Shown: piece by piece, positions 45,015-52,082 of the stretch
Numbering within the stretch: the first letter of the stretch is position 1
Layout: every line of letters begins with the position of its first letter
Origin: an uncultured Fodinibius sp.
GTDB taxonomy: Bacteria > Bacteroidota > Rhodothermia > Balneolales > Balneolaceae
Length of the DNA: 64,000 nucleotides
Direction of reading: 5' to 3'
Assembly (NCBI GenBank): GCA_913056455.1
Contig: CAJXMJ010000001.1
Span: 372,001-436,000 of the forward strand
Translations under genes and position numbers: made by a program
Notes under the pieces: model-generated
What the model saw: only the letters and a program-made list of their open reading frames with translations
Told to the model about the DNA's origin: nothing
Databases searched by the model: none

Positions 45015-45839
45015 ATGAGTCGTATTGCCTACGATCCGGTTAAGGACCGGTTTGCACAGATTATTCGTCGCTTTCGTTTCTTGCGGACGCTCTTCTATAA
45101 AGTTTTGGATCTGTTTTTTTTACGAAGCTGGTATATCCGAAGAATACTGCGACGGTATGGCTCTGAAATAGATGCAAAAGGGGATTGGAGGCTGCTAGAC
45201 GCCGGTTCGGGATTTGGTCAGTACGATCGATTTATCTTACAGGAATTTAATAATGTTAATGTACAAGCGGTTGATGTTAAAAAGGATTACCTGGAGGACT
45301 CTCGCCGTTATTTTGAACGCGAAATTGATGCCGGACGTATCACTTTTAAAAAGGAAGATCTGCTCGGGATTGATTATGAAGATCTGTTCGACTTTGCGAT
45401 CTGTGTGGATGTATTAGAACACATAGAAGAGGATGAAAAGGTGATACAAAATATTAACCGTTCCTTACAGTCCGGCGGATACTTTCTGATGCATTCTCCC
45501 TCCATCTATTCAGAGGAAGATGCGGATGGTGATGAAAGTTTCGTGGATGAACATGCACGACCGGGATATTCAAAAAGTGATATCAGGGATAAATTAGAGA
45601 AATCTGGTTTTACCGTCTTGGATGTAGCCTATACTTATGGGACCAAGGGCCATCTGGCATGGGAGCTTATCATCAAATATCCCATGCTCTGGCTTAATAA
45701 AATCAAACTCTGGGCACTGCCAGTAATGGCTATTTATTACATCCCGGTATTGCCTTTGAGCCTTACACTAATGGCGTTGGATATTCGTGACGAAAACGAA
45801 CGCGGTGCAGGAATTTATGCATTGGCTCAAAAGCAATAA
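45015..45839 (+). CDS. Class I SAM-dependent methyltransferase
   Basis: Predicted small-molecule methyltransferase, 274 residues from the ATG chosen here. The ORF track begins seven codons earlier at a TTG (44994). I prefer the ATG because MSRIAYDPVKDRFAQIIRRF is a natural start and TTG is weak. SAM-binding motif I is LLDAGSGFGQYDRF, and FAICVDVLEHIEEDEKV and LQSGGYFLMHSPS are later motifs of the Methyltransf_11/23 type. Near the C-terminus a hydrophobic stretch LWALPVMAIYYIPVLPLSLTLMAL may associate with the membrane. It probably acts with the preceding glycosyltransferase on a lipid-linked glycan, which is inference from neighbourhood. Confidence 0.85.
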   Translation: MSRIAYDPVKDRFAQIIRRFRFLRTLFYKVLDLFFLRSWYIRRILRRYGSEIDAKGDWRLLDAGSGFGQYDRFILQEFNNVNVQAVDVKKDYLEDSRRYFEREIDAGRITFKKEDLLGIDYEDLFDFAICVDVLEHIEEDEKVIQNINRSLQSGGYFLMHSPSIYSEEDADGDESFVDEHARPGYSKSDIRDKLEKSGFTVLDVAYTYGTKGHLAWELIIKYPMLWLNKIKLWALPVMAIYYIPVLPLSLTLMALDIRDENERGAGIYALAQKQ

Positions 45840-45855
45840 CCTTGGAAATAATTTT

Positions 45856-46740
45856 TTAGCTGGTTTCTTTCTTTGAGCTTTCCAAAATTGTTTCGGGTTG
45901 AGAACTTTGATCACCAATCATGACCAACAGAGGGACCTTTGAATAGAAAGACATCTCTTTGGAAAGATTGCGGTTTGTTAGCTTTTCCCAGAACGATTTT
46001 TTATATCGGACCATAACTAATAATGAATTAGGACGATCTGCCAAGAATTGGCTAACTGTCGGGAAGAAATCCAGTTCATACTCGTGGTGGAAAGAGATAT
46101 TATCAAATTTAATGTGTTCTTTTACCAGATCTCGAAATCCGCGGAATTTTATCTCTGATTCCATATTTTTTTGATCGCTGACATGCAATACATCAACAGA
46201 TGAGTTGAACAGTTTGGCAAAGTCGATAGAGTTAGATAGTGCGGTCAAATCTCCTTTCTTATAATCACTGGTAAAAATTAGATTCTCGAAATTGTCCAAA
46301 CTGCTACCGGTGGGTACCGCTAGCACGGGGACGGGAGATTTTTGGATAACGCTGGAGGCTACACTTCCCAATATAACATTGCGATCACCGGTTACGCCTT
46401 TGGTGCCCATTACTATAAGATCTATGGACCGTTCATCTACCTGACTAAGTAAAGCCGTTACGGTCTGTCCATCCTGCACGACGGTTGAGATTTCCAAGCT
46501 ATCAAAACGATCTCCTTCAAGGCTGTTCAAGAGTTTATCAAAGTTACTGGAGCTATCATCAATAACCTGATCACGTGTCTTTTCAAAATCAGGGGCGATA
46601 TCCATTGTCTCCTGGGTAGCATGGAAGAGAGTTAGTTTGGCATCTGTTTTGAGGGCAATTTCTGCAGCAAATGGCAATGCTCTCTCTGCGTTCTTCGAGA
46701 AATCTGTAGGAAAAAAGATGTGATTTATTGAATAAGCCAT
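45856..46740 (-). CDS. Universal stress protein with two Usp domains
   Basis: Tandem UspA-type protein, 294 residues from the Met chosen here. The ORF track extends 23 codons upstream, but MAYSINHIFFPTDFSKNAERALPFAAEIAL is the conserved Usp start. Domain one ends with the nucleotide-binding GTKGVTGDRNVILGSVASSVIQKSPVPVLAVP (G-2x-G-9x-G-S form). Domain two starts at NLIFTSDYKKGDLTALSNSIDFAKLF and lacks a clear ATP motif, ending KVPLLVMIG. It is divergent from the SQR-like gene across 273 bases that contain an 18-base perfect palindrome. Confidence 0.92.
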   Translation of the reverse strand: MAYSINHIFFPTDFSKNAERALPFAAEIALKTDAKLTLFHATQETMDIAPDFEKTRDQVIDDSSSNFDKLLNSLEGDRFDSLEISTVVQDGQTVTALLSQVDERSIDLIVMGTKGVTGDRNVILGSVASSVIQKSPVPVLAVPTGSSLDNFENLIFTSDYKKGDLTALSNSIDFAKLFNSSVDVLHVSDQKNMESEIKFRGFRDLVKEHIKFDNISFHHEYELDFFPTVSQFLADRPNSLLVMVRYKKSFWEKLTNRNLSKEMSFYSKVPLLVMIGDQSSQPETILESSKKETS

Positions 46741-46814
46741 AGCGATATTTTTTAAGTGATTTATAGTCTTCGTAAATACAAGACCAAAAAATTTTTGATG
46801 ATGTAACACCCTCT

Positions 46815-46839
46815 CTTACAGGCTTATAATTAATGTAAG
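46815..46839. repeat. Inverted repeat CTTACA/TGTAAG in the uspA-SQR spacer
   Basis: Six-base arms at 46815-46820 and 46834-46839 with a 13-base interior, three bases before the larger palindrome. Short enough to be chance, but it adds to the symmetry in this spacer. Confidence 0.35.
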
Positions 46840-46842
46840 CAA

Positions 46843-46860
46843 TTACCTGTTAACAGGTAA
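46843..46860. promoter_or_regulatory. 18-bp perfect palindrome TTACCTGTTAACAGGTAA, putative operator
   Basis: Perfect dyad centred on GTTAAC, 103 bases upstream of the uspA start and 154 bases upstream of the SQR-like start. It has no loop and no T-run, so a dimeric regulator site is more likely than a terminator. The sequence does not match the Crp or Fnr consensus. The cognate regulator is unknown. Confidence 0.65.
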
Positions 46861-47013
46861 ATAAATATTTGTAGGGTTACCTTTAAAACAAATCGTGTAG
46901 GGGATAACCTTATAAAAACTCGGGACTCTTAACTACTTTATCTGTTGGGATAGCACTTCGGATTTTGCTGAAAAATTAGCCATTATAAATAAAAATATTG
47001 ATACGCTTTTATT

Positions 47014-48288
47014 ATGAATGGCCAACCACATATACTCGTTTTAGGCTGCAACTTTGCAGGATTAACAACAGCTCGTTACATACGAGAATATGCGGGTGAT
47101 AATGTTAAAATCACTTGCATGGACCGTAAGCCTTATCTAACATTTATTCCCAATATTCCCATTGAAGTTTGGAATAATAATAACCCTGAGCGTTCACTTC
47201 ACTTACACTTTATCAAATTTCTGGATCGTGACAATATCGATTTTATTCAGGGAGAAGTTCAGGGTATAGATGTGGAGAACCGATCTGTTAATTTTAAACC
47301 GGTAGAACGTTCAGGATCTGCTTTAGAAGAGGTTGATTATGATTACCTTGTTATTGCATTGGGTAATAAACTGGCCTTTGATGAAATAGAGGGATTCGGA
47401 AAATATGGGCATACCTTCACTGATACCTATTATGGTGATAAAGTACGTCGGTATCTACATGATGGTAGATACAAGGGAGGCCCCATTGTTATTGGATCAG
47501 ACTACTTTATCCAGGGAAAGAGTGACAAACTTCCCGAAATTCCTACAGCTGAAGCAGCGTGTGAGGGACCACCGGTGGAAATATCCTTTTCAATGGCCGA
47601 ATGGCTTCAAAAAAGAGGGTTAGGAGGGGCGGAGAATATCACATTGTTTACGCCCGCCGAAGTTATTGCTGAGGATGCGGGAGAGAAGATCTTAGATCAA
47701 CTACTTCCCATGTTTAACGAGATGGGATATGGTTATAAAGCCAATACAAGAGGAATAAAGCGTCTGTACGAGGATGGTATTGAGTTTGAAGATGGCAGTA
47801 GCCTGGAAGCTGAAATGAAAATAATTTTTCCAAACTGGGAAGCACATGACTTCTTGAAGGGATTGCCTATCAGCGATGATCAGGGCTTTATCATTACTGA
47901 CCTCTATATGCGAAATCCGGATTATCCGGAAGTATTTGCTGTTGGTGATGCTGCTTCGATTACAGTTCCAAAACTTGGCTCTTTAGGACATATGGAGGCT
48001 GAAGTACTGGCCAAAGTGTTGGGACAAGAAGTCGGTGGTTATAATCCTGATGAAAAAAATGCTCCTCTGGAATTTGAACTAATCTGTATGGGGGATATGG
48101 GAGACCATAAAGGTTTCTATATGCATACTGATGAATGGTGGGGAGGAGATAAAAGCATATTAAAAATGGGGTATACACCTCATATGTTAAAGATGGGTTT
48201 TAAGTCAATGTATTATACCACGGGTGGAAAAATTCCTTCATGGGGATTACCGATGTCAGAATTTATTGCTGATCGCACGCTAATTTAA
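47014..48288 (+). CDS. SQR-like FAD-dependent pyridine-nucleotide-disulfide-type oxidoreductase
   Basis: 424-residue flavoprotein related to sulfide:quinone oxidoreductase. The N-terminal FAD Rossmann motif is ILVLGCNFAGLTTARYIREY. YLTFIPNIPIEVWNN is SQR-like. A Cys sits in TAEAACEGPPVEISFSMAEWL, where SQR has a catalytic Cys. A second FAD motif, DYPEVFAVGDAASITVPKLGSLGHMEAEVLAKVL, follows, and a later Cys lies in ELICMGDMGDHKGFYMH. Presence of two such cysteines fits sulfide oxidation to the quinone pool, but the NADH dehydrogenase relatives are close, so the assignment is provisional. It is followed by a small membrane-anchored protein gene 18 bases later. Confidence 0.75.
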   Translation: MNGQPHILVLGCNFAGLTTARYIREYAGDNVKITCMDRKPYLTFIPNIPIEVWNNNNPERSLHLHFIKFLDRDNIDFIQGEVQGIDVENRSVNFKPVERSGSALEEVDYDYLVIALGNKLAFDEIEGFGKYGHTFTDTYYGDKVRRYLHDGRYKGGPIVIGSDYFIQGKSDKLPEIPTAEAACEGPPVEISFSMAEWLQKRGLGGAENITLFTPAEVIAEDAGEKILDQLLPMFNEMGYGYKANTRGIKRLYEDGIEFEDGSSLEAEMKIIFPNWEAHDFLKGLPISDDQGFIITDLYMRNPDYPEVFAVGDAASITVPKLGSLGHMEAEVLAKVLGQEVGGYNPDEKNAPLEFELICMGDMGDHKGFYMHTDEWWGGDKSILKMGYTPHMLKMGFKSMYYTTGGKIPSWGLPMSEFIADRTLI

Positions 48289-48306
48289 ACTCTAAAATCT
48301 AGGTTC

Positions 48307-48759
48307 ATGAATACGCAAAATGTCTTTAAAAAAGTCCAACAGGTAGGTGGAGGGTTAGCATTACTATCTGCTGCAGGAGTCGCTTATGCCGTGGCACGTC
48401 GACTCAATCACCGAAGGGGATATGAACGTCCCTTTGATCCCCAAAAAATAGTAGAATTAAAAGGAGAGGTGATCGAAGTGTCTAATTCCCAGGAAAACAA
48501 GGATGAAAAACATGGTGTCTCCCTCATCTTGGCTATCAAGAAAGAAGAGATTCCGGTTCATCTTGGGCCATTTTGGTATATAACTCGTCAGTTACATCAT
48601 TTTAAAAAAGGAGATAAGGTTGAGGTAAAAGGTTCTAAAGTTACCTTTAAGGATGCTGAGATTATTGTCGCTTCAGAGATACGGAAAGATAAAATGCAGA
48701 TGAAGCTACGAGATGAGCATGGTGTTCCCACGTGGCAAAGCTGGCGTAAAGTATCATAG
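48307..48759 (+). CDS. Small membrane-anchored protein, OB-fold-like, paired with the SQR-like gene
   Basis: 150 residues with one N-terminal hydrophobic helix (GGGLALLSAAGVAYAVA, about 13-29), so probably anchored with the remainder on one side of the membrane. The remainder looks like a small beta-barrel: KIVELKGEVIEVSNS, then VSLILAIKKEEIPVHLGPFWYI, FKKGDKVEVKGSKVTFKDAEIIVASEIRK, ending LRDEHGVPTWQSWRK. The LRDE-G-P-W ending also occurs in MamS/MamX-like and related OB-fold proteins. No function known. Tight spacing to the flavoprotein suggests they work together. Confidence 0.65.
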   Translation: MNTQNVFKKVQQVGGGLALLSAAGVAYAVARRLNHRRGYERPFDPQKIVELKGEVIEVSNSQENKDEKHGVSLILAIKKEEIPVHLGPFWYITRQLHHFKKGDKVEVKGSKVTFKDAEIIVASEIRKDKMQMKLRDEHGVPTWQSWRKVS

Positions 48760-48780
48760 GAGATTAAATATCCTATGATA
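48752..48780. terminator. Convergent-gene hairpin TATCATAGG/CCTATGATA
   Basis: Perfect 9-base arms at 48752-48760 and 48772-48780 with an 11-base loop; the stop codon of the small protein lies in the left arm. The following sequence is only weakly T-rich, so it may act as a weak bidirectional terminator towards the convergent MgtC-like gene. Confidence 0.5.
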
Positions 48781-48797
48781 TAGTCTTAGTCATAAGG

Positions 48798-50069
48798 TTA
48801 TAAAAAAAGAAGTAAACTGATTGCCCCAATAGTGGAAATAATGGTGATCAACCATATTAGTTGCTTACTCTTTTCATAGCCGGCCCAGAAGATAAATAGT
48901 CCAGCTTTGACAATGGTATTGGTGATGACAGCAATCACAATTCCAAGCGTTGCGACACTTGGATCGGTACCTTCCTCTGCCATGCGAGAAAGAGAAAGGG
49001 TTATAGCATCCACATCCATTAAGCCCGAGAAGAGAGCCAGCAGGTAGATGCCTTGATCTCCGTACCATTTTTCCATGGCTGTTGCCAGCAGTAAAATCAC
49101 TCCCAGTAACAATCCGAATTGTAAGGCCGTGAAAAATTGCAGAGGATTTTTCAATTCGATGGGCGGCTGATCATCTTCTAATTGCAGATGCTTTTGCCAA
49201 AGCCAGAAACCGCTTCCCAATGTTAGGACTAACATTGTAGTAAGAGGAATCCAAAGCGGGTAAAGCAGATCGGCATTGACAACAGCAACTTCGATGCCGA
49301 CCCGAACAAACATAATGGAGGAAGCGACAAGCACTCCGGCAATAAAGATTCCGCTTGCTATTTTTTTTTGTTGTTTGGCAAATTGAGCAAGGCTTAACGT
49401 AACAGCTGTGGATGAAGCTAATCCACCTGTTATTGCTGTTAACATAGTTCCCTTATCTTCGCCCAGATATTTGATGAGAATATAGCCGATAAAAGAGAGA
49501 CCGGAGATGAGAACCACCATCCACCAAATCCAATGAGGATTGATGGCTTCCCAGGGTCCGTAGCCTTGGTTAGGCAAAAGCGGTAAAAGTATGACGGTAA
49601 TAACTAATAGCTTTATACCGGCATAGATCTCTTTAACCTCAATTTTGTGGAGCCAGCGATGTAATGTCGGTTTAAGACTTAAAAGTGATATAACTATTAC
49701 GGTAACTCCAAGCGCATAAACATGATAACCAAAAGCAGCCCAAGAGCTTAGCGTAAAAGTGAGTAGAAGTGCTACCTCTGTGGTAATTCCCAGGTCTTTT
49801 TCATCTTCAACTGTGGCCTCAATTACGTAGGATGTGATTACGAGGGCTGCTAAAGCAAGGAATGCAACGGCAAGAACCCATTCATTGACAAATCGGCTTA
49901 CTTCTGTCCAAACGCCTCCAAAGAGTCCAACCAAGCTAAAGGTACGGATTCCTGCTACTCGGTCGCCTTCATCTTCGAGGCGTCCGCTCCATCCGCGCTC
50001 AATACCGATGAGTAAGCCGATACCGAGAGCAGTAAATAAATTCCAAATTACATTTAAATCCAGGTCCAT
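48798..50069 (-). CDS. MgtC/SapB plus DUF4010 family membrane protein
   Basis: Integral membrane protein with about eleven to twelve hydrophobic segments, 423 residues from the ATG chosen here. The ORF track starts at a TTG four codons earlier. The N-terminal MgtC-like part is NLFTALGIGLLIGIERGW followed by RVAGIRTFSLVGLFGGV, the MgtC/SapB motif. The C-terminal two thirds belong to DUF4010 (AITGGLASSTAVTLSLAQFAKQ; LFSGLMDVDAITLSLSRMAE). The substrate and role are unknown; MgtC is tied to growth at low magnesium, but this fusion class is not characterised. Not linked to its neighbours. Confidence 0.88.
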   Translation of the reverse strand: MDLDLNVIWNLFTALGIGLLIGIERGWSGRLEDEGDRVAGIRTFSLVGLFGGVWTEVSRFVNEWVLAVAFLALAALVITSYVIEATVEDEKDLGITTEVALLLTFTLSSWAAFGYHVYALGVTVIVISLLSLKPTLHRWLHKIEVKEIYAGIKLLVITVILLPLLPNQGYGPWEAINPHWIWWMVVLISGLSFIGYILIKYLGEDKGTMLTAITGGLASSTAVTLSLAQFAKQQKKIASGIFIAGVLVASSIMFVRVGIEVAVVNADLLYPLWIPLTTMLVLTLGSGFWLWQKHLQLEDDQPPIELKNPLQFFTALQFGLLLGVILLLATAMEKWYGDQGIYLLALFSGLMDVDAITLSLSRMAEEGTDPSVATLGIVIAVITNTIVKAGLFIFWAGYEKSKQLIWLITIISTIGAISLLLFL

Positions 50070-50149
50070 AAGCAAATACAATTATATATTTATATGGTTA
50101 ATGTATAATTGTGGACGGACTTCTGAAACTTATACTTGATCGGGTTCCA

Positions 50150-50187
50150 TAAAAAAAGCCTCTGCAAGTATTTAACCTGCAGAGGCT
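50150..50187 (-). terminator. Terminator of the tRNA array
   Basis: AGCCTCTGCA (50157-50166) and TGCAGAGGCT (50178-50187) make a perfect 10-base stem. On minus the stem is followed by seven T residues, ending the tRNA transcript 7 bases after the CCA of tRNA-Glu. Confidence 0.93.
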
Positions 50188-50193
50188 ATGAGC

Positions 50194-50269
50194 TGGTACC
50201 GCGTACGGGATTCGAACCCGTGCTACCGCCGTGAAAGGGCGGCGTCCTAAACCCCTAGACGAACGCGGC
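50194..50269 (-). tRNA. tRNA-Glu (anticodon TTC), copy 1, with encoded CCA
   Basis: Cloverleaf by eye: acceptor GCCGCGT/ACGCGGT, anticodon stem CCGCC/GGCGG with loop CTTTCAC (anticodon TTC), T-arm GGTTCGAATCC. The 3' end reads ACCA, so CCA is encoded. The body is identical to copy 2 at 50526. It is the last gene of the array and follows a terminator-like hairpin. Confidence 0.95.
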
Positions 50270-50279
50270 ATAAATCAGT

Positions 50280-50326
50280 AAAAAAGCCTTGCCAAATATG
50301 TATTCAGCAAAGCTGATATGCAAGGC
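50280..50326 (-). terminator. Terminator-like hairpin inside the tRNA array, between tRNA-His and tRNA-Glu
   Basis: GCCTTGC (50286-50292) pairs with GCAAGGC (50320-50326). An inner stem TCAGC/GCTGA has a 3-base loop. On minus the structure is followed by six T residues just before the second tRNA-Glu. It could limit expression of the last tRNA or be a processing signal. Confidence 0.65.
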
Positions 50327-50379
50327 ATCAAGGATACGTTTTTGTATGATTTTAAACAACCTTTGATGCTAAAAAAATG

Positions 50380-50454
50380 GGAGCCCGATGGGATTTGAAC
50401 CCACGGCCTCCAGGGCCACAACCTGGCGCTCTAACCAGCTGAGCTACGAGCTCC
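50380..50454 (-). tRNA. tRNA-His (anticodon GTG)
   Basis: Acceptor GAGCTCG/CGGGCTC with an extra 5' G opposite C73, the hallmark of tRNA-His; anticodon stem CCAGG/CCTGG with loop TTGTGGC (anticodon GTG); T-loop TTCAAAT. A full CCA after the discriminator is not encoded. Fifth gene of the minus-strand array. Confidence 0.95.
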
Positions 50455-50525
50455 ATTTAGTTTGATAATAAGTATTTTGGCAGTATATGTATCTACCAAA
50501 AATGTAATCAAAAAAAGAACAAGAG

Positions 50526-50598
50526 TACCGCGTACGGGATTCGAACCCGTGCTACCGCCGTGAAAGGGCGGCGTCCTAAACCCCTAGACGAACGCGGC
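50526..50598 (-). tRNA. tRNA-Glu (anticodon TTC), copy 2
   Basis: Same 73-base body as the copy at 50197-50269 but without encoded CCA (3' end continues ACTC). The 5' leader, TTTTTTACTGATTTTA, is also nearly identical to that of the other copy, which shows that the duplication included the leader. Confidence 0.95.
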
Positions 50599-50623
50599 AT
50601 AAAATCAGTAAAAAAGGCTTCAG

Positions 50624-50694
50624 AGGCGACGGGCGGAATCGAACCGCCGTAGGAGGTTTTGCAGACCTCTGCCTGACCACTCGGCCACGTCGCC
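50624..50694 (-). tRNA. tRNA-Cys (anticodon GCA)
   Basis: Acceptor GGCGACG/CGTCGCC with discriminator U, as usual for tRNA-Cys. Anticodon stem GAGGT/ACCTC with loop CTGCAAA (anticodon GCA). T-arm GCGGTTCGATTCCGC. CCA is not encoded. Third gene of the array. Confidence 0.95.
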
Positions 50695-50708
50695 TTAAAG
50701 TTTTCTTG

Positions 50709-50782
50709 TACGCCCGACAGGACTCGAACCTGTAACCTACTCCTTAGAAGGGAGTTGCTCTATCCAGTTGAGCTACGGGCGC
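50709..50782 (-). tRNA. tRNA-Arg (anticodon TCT)
   Basis: Acceptor GCGCCCG/CGGGCGT, anticodon stem ACTCC/GGAGT with loop CTTCTAA (anticodon TCT, reading AGA/AGG), T-arm CAGGTTCGAGTCCTG. CCA is not encoded. Second gene of the array. Confidence 0.95.
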
Positions 50783-50867
50783 GCTAACTCAAAGGCAAAT
50801 CACAAAATCAGTACGTCAAACGTCCAAGTTTTTAAACTTGATTATGCAATTTGGAAATTGCTAATAG

Positions 50868-50941
50868 TCGGGGAGACAGGATTTGAACCTGCGACCCTTC
50901 GCTCCCAAAGCGAATGCGCTACCGGACTGCGCTACTCCCCG
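50868..50941 (-). tRNA. tRNA-Pro (anticodon TGG)
   Basis: Acceptor CGGGGAG/CTCCCCG, anticodon stem TTCGC/GCGAA with loop TTTGGGA (anticodon TGG), T-arm CAGGTTCAAATCCTG. First gene of the array; its 5' end is only 14 bases from the TAnnTTTG box, so the primary leader is very short. Confidence 0.95.
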
Positions 50942-50954
50942 TTCAGAAAGATGT

Positions 50955-50985
50955 CAAATATAAGGGACTTTACTTCTCAAATCAA
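50955..50985 (-). promoter_or_regulatory. Bacteroidota-type promoter of the tRNA array (TTG-N20-TATATTTG)
   Basis: On minus, TTG (50983-50985), 20 bases, then TATATTTG (50955-50962), matching the -33/-7 pattern of Bacteroidota. The spacer length is the same as at rpsT and nuoJ. The 17 bases TTTGACATCTTTCTGAA running from the box into the leader are identical to those at rpsT. Confidence 0.75.
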
Positions 50986-51004
50986 TTTCAAATCCAATGA
51001 TTTT

Positions 51005-51964
51005 TTATTCTTTCTGCTCTTCCCAGAATTCCCTTAAAAAGCCTATTCCATACCCCGTAAGCTGTATAAAGGTTGCTGCCACACTCAGTGACCCGATGTA
51101 CAAGCTAGAATATTTCGCAGATGAGTGAGCAAAGATGAGCGAAATAAATAAAAGGAAAGGAATAAGCAGTATTTTAAATAAGGTGAGATTCCAAAATGGA
51201 AGCGTAAGAAACAGTAATAAACCCATTGTAAAAAAAGCCGGCAGAGTGTGAATAAATTTAATTTCTCCGGGATGAAAACGATTGATATTGATGCGTGCTC
51301 GACCGAAAAAGTGAAGCTGATTAAAAAACTTCTTCAAGCTGGTTCGCCGCTTGTGATACACGTAGGCATCAGGGATGAGGCCGGTTTTAAATCCATTTTT
51401 GATGATGCGGATACTAAATTCGATATCTTCTCCCATACGCGTAATTCGGTATCCCTCCGTTTGTTCATACACTTCCCGAGAAATTCCCATGTTAAAACTG
51501 CGCGGATGAAAGGTGCCGGCATGCTTCTCATTCCCCCTGATTCCACCTGTAGTAAGGGGAGAGGTCATGGTGTAGCTAATAGCCTTTTGGATAGGCGAAA
51601 AGCTTTCGTGTTCTCTGTCAGGGCCGCCGTATGCATCTAATTTGTGTGTGCTTAGATACTTTTCCACGGTTTCAAAATAATGGGAGGGGATTAAGCAATC
51701 TGAATCAAAAACAATAAAAAAATCGCCTTTGGCACGTTCAAATCCAAAATTCCGGCTAAATCCCTGTCCGGAGTTTTCTTTATAGTAATACCTGATATCA
51801 AGCTGATCCTGATATTGTTCAATGATGTTATCACAACGGTCTTCGGAACCATCTTCAATGATCAGCGTTTCAAATTTCTTGTATGTCTGTTCCGTAAGTG
51901 AATGTAGCAGTTCATCTACCTCTTGGGGACGGTTATAAACTGGAATAATGACAGAGAAAAACAT
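51005..51964 (-). CDS. Family 2 glycosyltransferase with C-terminal membrane segments
   Basis: 319-residue glycosyltransferase. The GT-A fold starts FFSVIIPVYNRPQEVDELLHSL, with IIEDGSEDRC, FIVFDSDCLIPSHYFETV (the DxD equivalent is DSD) and a later GEDIEFSIRIIKNGFKTGLIPDAYVYHKRR acceptor-side segment. Two hydrophobic segments occur near residues 240-290, so it is likely membrane-associated. It belongs to the surface-glycan biosynthesis type; donor and acceptor unknown. A possible TAGATTTG box lies upstream at 51994-52001 on minus without a clear -33 element. Confidence 0.88.
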   Translation of the reverse strand: MFFSVIIPVYNRPQEVDELLHSLTEQTYKKFETLIIEDGSEDRCDNIIEQYQDQLDIRYYYKENSGQGFSRNFGFERAKGDFFIVFDSDCLIPSHYFETVEKYLSTHKLDAYGGPDREHESFSPIQKAISYTMTSPLTTGGIRGNEKHAGTFHPRSFNMGISREVYEQTEGYRITRMGEDIEFSIRIIKNGFKTGLIPDAYVYHKRRTSLKKFFNQLHFFGRARININRFHPGEIKFIHTLPAFFTMGLLLFLTLPFWNLTLFKILLIPFLLFISLIFAHSSAKYSSLYIGSLSVAATFIQLTGYGIGFLREFWEEQKE

Positions 51965-52082
51965 GGATCATTTTTAAAAAATTTTAAGTAGGGCAAATCT
52001 ACAAATAATATTACAGAATTTTGGATGAATACAGATGAAACTCTGTCAAATAATTCCGTTCTTAAGCCTTTAATTTAAATTT

